23,420 nucleotides of DNA from JBBRBB01 sp038206235 (GTDB taxonomy: Bacteria; Bacteroidota; Bacteroidia; Chitinophagales; Chitinophagaceae), in assembly GCA_038206235.1 (NCBI GenBank), contig JBBRBB010000044.1:1-23420 (forward strand), read 5' to 3'. Position numbers and translations under genes: made by a program. Of this stretch, positions 15,567-22,393 are shown piece after piece. The notes beneath the pieces were generated by a model. The model was given only the letters and a program-made list of their open reading frames with translations. It was not told where the DNA came from and made no database searches. Numbering within the stretch: position 1 is the first letter of the stretch; each line of letters starts with the position of its first letter.

Positions 15567-16685
15567 ATGATTAAGGCAGATTTTATAATTGTTGGTTCGG
15601 GATTAACAGGCAGTACCATTGCAAGAATGTTAACCGATCATAATCAGGATACACTGATTCTGGAAAGAAAAGATCATATAGCCGGTAATGTTTTCGATTA
15701 CAAACATCACTCAGGCGCTATGATACATAAATACGGACCTCATTATTTCCGCTGCGGCTCTGAAAAAATATGGAATTTCTTAAACAGGTTTACCGATTTT
15801 TATAACTGGTCTGCAGAATTAAAATCAAAAATTGGAGATGAGCATCTTAACTGGCCGGTTAATATGGCCTATATAGAAAAGGTAGCAGGGCCTCAGCATG
15901 AATGGAATTTATTTAAAGGTGAGCCATCAAATTTTGAAGAAGGCTGCCTCTCCAAAATGCCGCGTCAATTGTATGAGTTATTTATCAAGGGCTATACTGA
16001 AAAGCAGTGGGGTGTAAAGTGTACAGAACTTGATAAAGACCTTGCAAACAGAATAACTATCAATAAGGCTAATGTAAATACCCTAACACCAAATCATAAA
16101 TGGAATGCATTGCCTGCAAAGGGCTATACTGAAATGGTTAAAAATATAATTGATGGCATTCCGGTAAAAACTGAGTTTGATTATCTTACCAACAGGCACC
16201 GTGTTGTTGCTAATAAATTATTAGTTTTCACCGGACCCATTGATGAATTTTTTAATTATAAATATGGAAAATTAAAATACCGCGGTCAAAACCGGCGCAT
16301 TGAGCATCTGTCTGATAAAGCGCAGAACCAGCCCTGCATACAGGTAAATTATCCTAATATAGAAGACCCCCGAATACGCACTATAGAGTGGAAGCATTTA
16401 ATGCATCCTGATGCAAAAAAGAATGTGCTGGGCACGGTGCTTACACATGAAACTCCCTTCACTCCCGAGAATTCGAATCAATATGAATATCCCTTTCCTG
16501 ATAAATTAAATAAACATTTATACGAGCAATACCGCAGAGAAGCAGATAGCTTACCCAATGTTTATATCTGCGGCAGGCTGGGAGAGTATAGGTATTATGA
16601 TATGGATCAGGCTATAGGAAGGGCGATGGTGCTTGCCTCGGGTATTTTAGAAAAATTTGAGATAAAAGAATCAGTTTATGCCTGA
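15567..16685 (+). CDS. glf: UDP-galactopyranose mutase
   Basis: Flavoenzyme that interconverts UDP-galactopyranose and UDP-galactofuranose, supplying the furanose donor. I chose ATG at 15567 (372 residues); the longer frame begins at TTG 15525 and only adds an unconserved hydrophobic lead. FAD binding: ADFIIVGSGLTGSTIA (4-19), then ILERKDHIAGN. Family hallmarks follow: HKYGPHYFRC, FIKGYTEKQWG, TGPIDEFFNYKYGKL and, near the end, GRLGEYRYYDMDQAIGRAM, which holds the usual FAD- and substrate-binding residues. Length is typical. It is co-directional with the phosphoglycosyl transferase and probably co-transcribed, and is followed by a bidirectional terminator. It implies galactofuranose in the glycan, although no GT2-type galactofuranosyltransferase is seen in the window. 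Confidence 0.95.
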   Translation: MIKADFIIVGSGLTGSTIARMLTDHNQDTLILERKDHIAGNVFDYKHHSGAMIHKYGPHYFRCGSEKIWNFLNRFTDFYNWSAELKSKIGDEHLNWPVNMAYIEKVAGPQHEWNLFKGEPSNFEEGCLSKMPRQLYELFIKGYTEKQWGVKCTELDKDLANRITINKANVNTLTPNHKWNALPAKGYTEMVKNIIDGIPVKTEFDYLTNRHRVVANKLLVFTGPIDEFFNYKYGKLKYRGQNRRIEHLSDKAQNQPCIQVNYPNIEDPRIRTIEWKHLMHPDAKKNVLGTVLTHETPFTPENSNQYEYPFPDKLNKHLYEQYRREADSLPNVYICGRLGEYRYYDMDQAIGRAMVLASGILEKFEIKESVYA

Positions 16686-16711
16686 GATTTTTTTTTACAA
16701 CCTACACTAAC

Positions 16712-16751
16712 AAGGGAAGGTGATTTAATAATCTCTTCCCTTTATTTTTTC
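16712..16751. terminator. Bidirectional terminator between glf and GT4 gene
   Basis: AAGGGAAG (16712-16719) and CTTCCCTT (16735-16742) form a perfect 8-bp stem, followed by a T-rich run on the plus strand (TTATTTTTT). An A-rich stretch precedes a T-run on the minus strand too (the T-run at 16688-16696 lies further off). It sits between the convergent glf stop (16685) and GT4 stop (16759). Confidence 0.75.
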
Positions 16752-16758
16752 TTTATCG

Positions 16759-17832
16759 CTAACTTCTGCTTACCATTTTTGCGTAGAGATTTCGATAACC
16801 CTGTTGCATTTGTTCTACGCTAAAAAATGTTTGCAGCATATTGAAAGAGGCTTTTCCATGAGCCTGCATCATGCTTTTATTTTCAATGTAATCTTTTATG
16901 ATGATTACTGCTTGCTGGGGTGAGGTATAGCTAAAACCGTTTTCACCATTTTCTACAAGGTCTATATTTCCAGGACAATTGCTTAACAGCAGTGGTAATT
17001 TCATGCTCATCGCTTCAAGTACTGCATAAGGCAATCCTTCCCACAACGCTGTTGACAAATACAAATGCGCCTGATGCAGATTTTGCTCTACTTCTTTTCT
17101 GCTTATCCATCCGGTAATGTGAATATTTTTTGCCGTAAGCATATTTCTTTCAATGCCATCTCCTATCCAAATAAATTTTATATATGGTATTTGCTCCAGG
17201 CTTTTGGCAATTTCATTAAACCATCGGGGATTTTTTTGCTGAACAATTCTGCCTGTGGTAACAATATTAAAATTGTCATCAACAAAATTCTTTTCAGGCG
17301 AAGCGGGAAAAAATTTTCCATTATTTACATACTCTGCCTTTATGCCTATTTTTTTATAGGTATCCGCCTCGCTTTTAGAAACACCAATTACTTTGCCCGG
17401 AAAAATATTTGCAGCTCTTTCAATGGTAATATAAAAGCTTCGGGTAAGCATGCTGATATCTTTTCGCAGGAATGCTGCTCCATGCGGAGCATAGATTACT
17501 TTTTTATGGTTAATTACTCTCGCTGCTACCCGGCCAAGAATCCCGGCTTTGGAGCTATGCAGATGCAGAATATCAAAAGGTTGCTCTTTTTTTAAAATGC
17601 TGATGATTTCACGCAGAGCTTTCAGATCTTTTACAGGGCTTATTTCACGGCTTACAGAAGGCCATAGAATAAATTTTACATTTGAATTAAATGTTTTGCT
17701 TGCTTCTTCAAAACCTATCTTACGGTCTCCATAAACAACAGTATAATCAATATCGGGAGTGCTGCCTGTAAGACATCGTAGAAATTCTATAACGCCTCCT
17801 TCAAAGGCTTCAGTAACATGAACAATCTGCAT
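16759..17832 (-). CDS. GT4-family glycosyltransferase
   Basis: Third GT-B retaining glycosyltransferase of the locus, 357 residues, cytoplasmic. It opens with IVHVTEAFEGGVIEFL (3-18). The sequence DILHLHSSKAGILGR (87-101) is typical of a subset of GT4 enzymes in surface-glycan loci. The donor domain has TGRIVQQKNPRWF (193-205) and the EX7E motif Glu265-GLPYAVL-Glu273. It is transcribed toward glf and separated from the other genes, with its own likely -7 element (17840-17847), so it is a one-gene unit at the right edge of the locus. Since the next gene rightward is housekeeping (carB), the glycan locus probably ends here. Donor and acceptor are unknown. Confidence 0.9.
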   Translation of the reverse strand: MQIVHVTEAFEGGVIEFLRCLTGSTPDIDYTVVYGDRKIGFEEASKTFNSNVKFILWPSVSREISPVKDLKALREIISILKKEQPFDILHLHSSKAGILGRVAARVINHKKVIYAPHGAAFLRKDISMLTRSFYITIERAANIFPGKVIGVSKSEADTYKKIGIKAEYVNNGKFFPASPEKNFVDDNFNIVTTGRIVQQKNPRWFNEIAKSLEQIPYIKFIWIGDGIERNMLTAKNIHITGWISRKEVEQNLHQAHLYLSTALWEGLPYAVLEAMSMKLPLLLSNCPGNIDLVENGENGFSYTSPQQAVIIIKDYIENKSMMQAHGKASFNMLQTFFSVEQMQQGYRNLYAKMVSRS

Positions 17833-18250
17833 ACGTGTACAAAAATATTAGAATTTCTTAATTAAGATTTTTTGGGCTGTTCTGCTTTTTCGTTTTTATG
17901 GGGGAATCCTATTTATGTAAGTAAAGACATTGGATTTACTATGGTATATATCTTCTAAATTACTTTTTATTTCCCTTCCTTCTATACTATTAATCACCTA
18001 ATCACCTACGATATAATAATTCAGGTTCTAAAAATAGTAATTTTTCAGCAAGGTAAATAAGAATTTTTCAATTCCTTTTTTTTGAATCAATAACATCATC
18101 GAACTTTATTACAATTAATGGGATGCAAAAATTGTCACTCGAAAATAATAAGATAATAAGGTTTGTATAAGTTAGCTTCCATGTTTCTGCTAAGTTGAAA
18201 GGCAATGTGTTTAAATCTCAGCAGAAGACCCCATCTTGTGGTAAAAAAAA
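17833..18250. other. Intergenic region between GT4 gene and carB half
   Basis: AT-rich, 418 bases, with no gene I can support. It holds the -7 element of the GT4 gene (17840-17847), the 12-base palindrome TCTTAATTAAGA (17856-17867) and an inverted repeat TTCTGCTAAG / CTCAGCAGAA (18185-18194, 18217-18226). The last could fold downstream of carB but lacks a T-run. Confidence 0.6.
17840..17847 (-). promoter_or_regulatory. -7 element of the GT4 gene at 16759-17832
   Basis: Minus-strand TATTTTTG, a perfect TAnnTTTG, lies 7 bases before the ATG at 17832. No TTTG is at the -33 distance; a 12-base palindrome (17856-17867) lies there instead and could bind a regulator. The transcript would have almost no leader. 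Confidence 0.4.
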
Positions 18251-19444
18251 TCACTTACTCAAATACATGCTCTTTTCCCTGTACAAGGTTCTAAAGTAAG
18301 GGTCTCTCAAATCTTTTATAAAACGTATGGCTTCGCCGGTGCTTTTCATTTCGGGGCCAAGCTCTTTGCTTACATTAGGAAATTTATTAAAACTAAAAAC
18401 GGGCTCTTTTATCGCAAAGCCTTCTAACCTTTTTTCAAATTTAAAATCTTTCAGCTTTGCGGCGTCAAGCATTACTTTTGTTGCAATATTCAAATAAGGT
18501 ATTTGATATGCTTTGGCAATGAAAGGTGTAGTTCTCGACGCTCTCGGATTTGCCTCTATCACATACACATTATTATCTTTTATTGCAAACTGAATATTTA
18601 CAAGACCGAGTATGTTCAAAGCTCTTGCAATTTTTTCAGCATAAAATTCCATCGTTGTTACAAGGAGGGGAGACAGATTAAATGCAGGCAATACTGCATT
18701 GCTGTCGCCGCTGTGAATGCCGGCAGGTTCTATGTGTTCCATCACTCCCATCACATGAAATTCTTCACCATCAAATATGGCATCAATCTCTGCTTCCTGG
18801 CTGCGGTCGAGAAAATGGTCAATAAGAATTTTATTATCGGGTATGTGCTTCAGCAAGCTCACCACTGCTTTTTCTACTTCATCATCATTAATTACAATGC
18901 GCATTCTTTGTCCGCCCAATACATAGCTGGGGCGCACCAGCACAGGATAACCAACTCTGTTTGCAACCTGTATTGCTTCATCGGCATTATAAGCAGTTCC
19001 GTATTTGGGATAAGGTATTTCTAACTCTTTCAGCAAGTCACTAAAACGTCCGCGGTCTTCAGCAATATCCATATTATCGAATGAGGTGCCAATAATGTTC
19101 ACTTTCTTTTCATGCAATCGCTTTGCTAATTTCAAAGCAGTTTGCCCGCCAAGCTGTACAATCACACCATACGGTTTTTCAAGCTCGATTATTTCCCAAA
19201 TATGTTCCCAGAAAACAGGTTCAAAATATAATTTATCGGCAACATCAAAATCGGTAGAAACGGTTTCGGGATTGCAATTAATCATAATCGCCTCATAGCC
19301 GCATTCTTTAATGGCAAGCAAACCATGTACACAGCAATAATCAAATTCAATGCCCTGTCCAATTCTGTTTGGTCCGCTGCCTAAAACAATTATCTTTTTT
19401 TTGTTTGACGGAATAGATTCGTTGGAGGTGAGTGTGCTCGTCAT
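18251..19444 (-). CDS. carB: Carbamoyl-phosphate synthase large chain, C-terminal half only
   Basis: This is the second synthetase half of CarB, which phosphorylates carbamate to carbamoyl phosphate for arginine and pyrimidine synthesis. The 397 residues begin at the linker and LGSGPNRIGQGIEFDY (21-36), equivalent to about residue 555 of the E. coli protein. NCNPETVSTD (57-66), GGQTALKLA (99-107), an ATP-grasp domain with RPSYVLGGQRM (171-181), MEHIEPAGIHSGDS (235-248) and EANPRASRTTPF (297-308) follow. It ends at MYLSK without the methylglyoxal-synthase-like regulatory domain. The N-terminal carboxy-phosphate half is absent: a TAA directly precedes the ATG, and the upstream DNA belongs to a promoter and then a divergent gene. 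A consensus promoter at 19460-19490 suggests a functional split gene, not a broken one. The other half must lie elsewhere. Confidence 0.93.
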   Translation of the reverse strand: MTSTLTSNESIPSNKKKIIVLGSGPNRIGQGIEFDYCCVHGLLAIKECGYEAIMINCNPETVSTDFDVADKLYFEPVFWEHIWEIIELEKPYGVIVQLGGQTALKLAKRLHEKKVNIIGTSFDNMDIAEDRGRFSDLLKELEIPYPKYGTAYNADEAIQVANRVGYPVLVRPSYVLGGQRMRIVINDDEVEKAVVSLLKHIPDNKILIDHFLDRSQEAEIDAIFDGEEFHVMGVMEHIEPAGIHSGDSNAVLPAFNLSPLLVTTMEFYAEKIARALNILGLVNIQFAIKDNNVYVIEANPRASRTTPFIAKAYQIPYLNIATKVMLDAAKLKDFKFEKRLEGFAIKEPVFSFNKFPNVSKELGPEMKSTGEAIRFIKDLRDPYFRTLYREKSMYLSK

Positions 19445-19459
19445 TTACGTAAGATTGCG

Positions 19460-19490
19460 CAAAAATATGTTTATCACTTTTTCCCGCAAA
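19460..19490 (-). promoter_or_regulatory. Promoter of the carB C-terminal-half gene
   Basis: On the minus strand TTTG (19490-19487), a 19-base spacer and TATTTTTG (19467-19460) match the Bacteroidota consensus fully. The start site would be about 9 bases before the ATG at 19444. Its presence directly in front of the half-gene supports independent expression. Confidence 0.7.
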
Positions 19491-19532
19491 ACTATTCTTG
19501 CGTATAAAACCTGCCAGGCTTATCTTTTTGTG

Positions 19533-19666
19533 AAAATCAGGTTGCCCGAAAAACTTGTTAGGTCTACCCCTGTTCTATGCTTGCGTGTTTAAACTGATAA
19601 GCTTAATGATACTTGACAGATTTATCATTATTTCAAAATCAGGTTATGCCGAAAAACCTGTCAGGT
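19533..19666. repeat. Two direct copies of a ~31-base repeat
   Basis: AAAATCAGGTT...CCGAAAAAC.TGT.AGGT occurs at 19533-19563 and 19635-19666, about 100 bases apart in the same orientation. Differences are a one-base indel and a few substitutions. A related AAACCTGCCAGG lies at 19507-19518. The AACCTGTCAGGT core is itself near-palindromic, like small dispersed elements. The repeats sit between divergent carB and the outer-membrane protein gene. Confidence 0.7.
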
Positions 19667-19726
19667 TCATCTGCAAATTATCTGTTATTTAAAATGATAA
19701 AAACACATTTTGAAAATGATTAGAAA

Positions 19727-19734
19727 TATTTTTG
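19727..19734 (+). promoter_or_regulatory. -7-like element before the outer-membrane protein gene
   Basis: TATTTTTG lies 6 bases before ATG 19741. A TTTG at 19709-19712 is only 14 bases upstream, shorter than the usual spacer near 19, so this is a tentative call. Confidence 0.35.
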
Positions 19735-19740
19735 ATTGCT

Positions 19741-22224
19741 ATGCGAAGATGCATTTCATTTTTATTGCTTCTTTTTTTTGTGCTGATGCATGCAAATGGA
19801 ATACATGCACAAAATCTAAAAGGCATTCTGCTCGATAAGCAAAGCGATGAGCCTATTCCTTTTGCTGCAATTCAATTCAAAAAAAGCGGTAAAGGCACAC
19901 TAACAGATTCTCTCGGAAAATTTTCTTTTCAATTAAATGGCTGGCCTGCCGCCGATACTATTCGCATATCGAGTGTAGGATACCAGGAGCTATCCCTCCC
20001 TGTATCTTCATTTAAAGATTCTGTTTTCCTCACAATTAAAATCGAAGTATTGGCCCCCGTTCATGAAGTTGTTGTGAAAGCAAAATACAATCGGGCCTTA
20101 TGGTTCTGGAGAAAAATAATTGCTAATAAACCGAAAAACGACAAACATCATTTTGATAATTACGGATATGAAGTTTATAATAAACTGGAAGCAGATATTA
20201 GTAATGTAAATAAAGAAAAATTAGAGAAGAGTAAAGTATTAAAGCAATTTGATTTTGTTCTTAACTACATTGATACTACTTCAGAAGAGCAGGCTTTTTT
20301 ACCCGTTTACATAACCGAAACACTTTCTGATTTTTATTTTCAAAACCAGCCGCGGCGCACAAGAGAAGTAATTAAAGCAACTATTACAAACGGTCTTCAG
20401 AATGAAAGCATGATAAAACAATTGGGTGCAACTTATCAGAACGTAGATGTGTACAATAATAATATTCCTGTTTTTGATAAGCAGTTCGTAAGCCCTTTAA
20501 GTGATAATGCAGATAATTTTTACAACTTCAAGCTGCTCGATACACAATACCTGAATCAAAAAAGATTGGTGCATTTAAAATTTACACCAAAGCGGGTGGG
20601 CGAAAATACCTTTACCGGCGACTGCTGGGTGCATGATACAAGTTTTGCTATTCAAAAAATTACACTGCGTCCTGCGATTGATGCAAACGTAAACTTTGTT
20701 ACCGGCTTAACCTTGATACAGGAATTCAAACTTATATATGATACCGTTTGGTTTTTATACAAAGACAAATTTGTTGCAGACCTTTCTCTCGGAAAAAAAG
20801 AGGCTACGGGTGTTAAGGCAAGAAAAACAACCACATATAAAAATGTTCTCCTCAACAGCCCGTTGGTATTAGATGAATTGAATAAAAGCAAACCGAGTGA
20901 AGACATTATTTTATTACCCAATACAAAAAATAAATCCGATTCGTTCTGGATGCAAAGTCGCCACGAGCCTCTTAATAAATCTGAACAAACCGTGTATGCA
21001 TTACTCGATACACTTACAAACAATCCTGCATACAACCGCTATCGCAATACAGTAAGCTTCTTAACTACAGGTGTAAAAGATATTGGCAGTGTGCGCATCG
21101 GGCCTTGGTACAACTGGATTTCAGGCGACCAATGGGAGGGCACAAGAGTTCGTTTTGACATGGCAACTAACACACACTTCAACAAACATATTTATTTGCA
21201 TGGCTATCTTGCTTATGGTTTTAAAGACCAGGCATTCAAAGGCAAGGCTGAAATAAAATATCTTTTCAGTCATAAGCCCTGGGGTTATGCTCTTGCATCG
21301 TACAAAAATGATTTGGATAACGGACAAGTGTATTACGACCAATTGGGTTCTGATAATGTGTTTGCATCTTTCCTGCGCAAGCCCGGTGTTCCAAGCAAAT
21401 ATCAGCAGGTAACAGAAAAAAAAATAGAGCTTTACAAGGAAACAAACAATGGCTTTGGCTTTGGCATCACTGCATCAAACAAAGAATACAAAGCGCTGCT
21501 CAATTTGCCGAACGAAAAATTTTTTCCAACAAAAACAGGAGAGCCTTTCAACAATTTTGAAACGCAACTGCGAATTCATTATGCATACCAGGAGCGCATT
21601 ATAGAAGATAATTTTTACCGCTCAACTCTCGGCAGCGAGTATCCCATTGTTGAGCTGCGCTATGCACATGGTTTTCCCGGCGTATGCAACAGCAGCTATA
21701 AATATGATAAGCTCGATGTATCTGTTTCAGATTACCTCAACATTACACCTTACGGCACGCTCTATTACAATTTCTTTGCAGGGAAAATTTTTGGCACCCT
21801 GCCTTATCAGTTGCTCGATATACAGCCCGGCAATGAGTGGTATTATTACAGCCGCTATTCATTCAACCTCATGAATCGCTTTGAATATTTAACTGACCGC
21901 TATGCAGGCTTCAATCTTGAGCACAACATTGGCAGCGGGGTTTTTCGATATATCTCTTTTACACGCAAATGGAAGTTTCGCCAGTTTTGGGAAGCCAAAG
22001 GTGTAGTGGGTAATTTAAGCGATGCAAATAAACAGTTGAACTTTGTGGGCGATTATCCTTTTAAATCTCTCGACAATAAATTGTACCTGGAACTTGGTAC
22101 TGGTGTTGACAATATCTTCAAGCTCTTTCGCGTAGATTTTATCTGGCGTGTGCTGCCGCAGCCGCTTTCGCAGGATGTGCACCAAAGGTTTGGGGTGTTT
22201 GCTGGTTTTAGGGTGAGTTTGTAA
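19741..22224 (+). CDS. Outer-membrane protein, CarboxypepD-reg-like domain plus DUF5686-like barrel
   Basis: I chose ATG at 19741 (827 residues); a TTG three codons upstream overlaps the likely promoter. A signal peptide is clear: MRRC, a Leu/Phe-rich core at about 5-18, then HAQ near 22-24. A carboxypeptidase-regulatory-like beta-sandwich follows (about 25-112: GILLDKQSDEPIPFAAIQF, then GTLTDSLGKFSF and ISSVGYQEL), as in TonB-dependent receptors and related Bacteroidota proteins. The remaining ~700 residues match the DUF5686 kind: a helical/beta region, then a C-terminal half rich in alternating aromatic strands, ending RFGVFAGFRVSL, consistent with an outer-membrane beta-barrel. There is no TonB plug domain. 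The role is unknown. It is a single-gene unit with a terminator just after it, and no link to the glycan locus is evident. Confidence 0.88.
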   Translation: MRRCISFLLLLFFVLMHANGIHAQNLKGILLDKQSDEPIPFAAIQFKKSGKGTLTDSLGKFSFQLNGWPAADTIRISSVGYQELSLPVSSFKDSVFLTIKIEVLAPVHEVVVKAKYNRALWFWRKIIANKPKNDKHHFDNYGYEVYNKLEADISNVNKEKLEKSKVLKQFDFVLNYIDTTSEEQAFLPVYITETLSDFYFQNQPRRTREVIKATITNGLQNESMIKQLGATYQNVDVYNNNIPVFDKQFVSPLSDNADNFYNFKLLDTQYLNQKRLVHLKFTPKRVGENTFTGDCWVHDTSFAIQKITLRPAIDANVNFVTGLTLIQEFKLIYDTVWFLYKDKFVADLSLGKKEATGVKARKTTTYKNVLLNSPLVLDELNKSKPSEDIILLPNTKNKSDSFWMQSRHEPLNKSEQTVYALLDTLTNNPAYNRYRNTVSFLTTGVKDIGSVRIGPWYNWISGDQWEGTRVRFDMATNTHFNKHIYLHGYLAYGFKDQAFKGKAEIKYLFSHKPWGYALASYKNDLDNGQVYYDQLGSDNVFASFLRKPGVPSKYQQVTEKKIELYKETNNGFGFGITASNKEYKALLNLPNEKFFPTKTGEPFNNFETQLRIHYAYQERIIEDNFYRSTLGSEYPIVELRYAHGFPGVCNSSYKYDKLDVSVSDYLNITPYGTLYYNFFAGKIFGTLPYQLLDIQPGNEWYYYSRYSFNLMNRFEYLTDRYAGFNLEHNIGSGVFRYISFTRKWKFRQFWEAKGVVGNLSDANKQLNFVGDYPFKSLDNKLYLELGTGVDNIFKLFRVDFIWRVLPQPLSQDVHQRFGVFAGFRVSL

Positions 22225-22242
22225 TTTCTCGTTTCTTGCCTG

Positions 22243-22266
22243 CCCCGACAAAGGCGGGGTTTTTTG
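22243..22266 (+). terminator. Terminator of the outer-membrane protein gene
   Basis: CCCCG (22243-22247) pairs with CGGGG (22255-22259) across a 7-base loop, followed by TTTTTT. It lies 19 bases after the stop at 22224. Confidence 0.75.
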
Positions 22267-22330
22267 TTTCTTGGAATAAAAGAATACAAGCTGTATGCGG
22301 CGCAGTAATGAGTTTGCTTTTACCACAATG

Positions 22331-22393
22331 TTTTTTTAGTTTAGGGCTTTGTCTATACCCCATGAGTGAATTAATCATCAGGCCCATAATACA
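22331..22393 (+). repeat. Recombinase 5' repeat block, right copy
   Basis: This matches the reverse complement of 678-740 with five differences in 63 bases. It includes the AT-rich leader and first codons of the recombinase, so the duplicated unit extends upstream of the gene. Confidence 0.85.

Noticed and set aside
17065..17595. 176-codon plus-strand frame
   Set aside because: It lies wholly antisense to a GT4 gene with intact motifs and shows no recognisable domain.
18503..19024. 173-codon plus-strand frame
   Set aside because: It is antisense to the carB half, whose conserved motifs explain the region. The composition (Cys, His and Tyr rich) is typical of a shadow frame.
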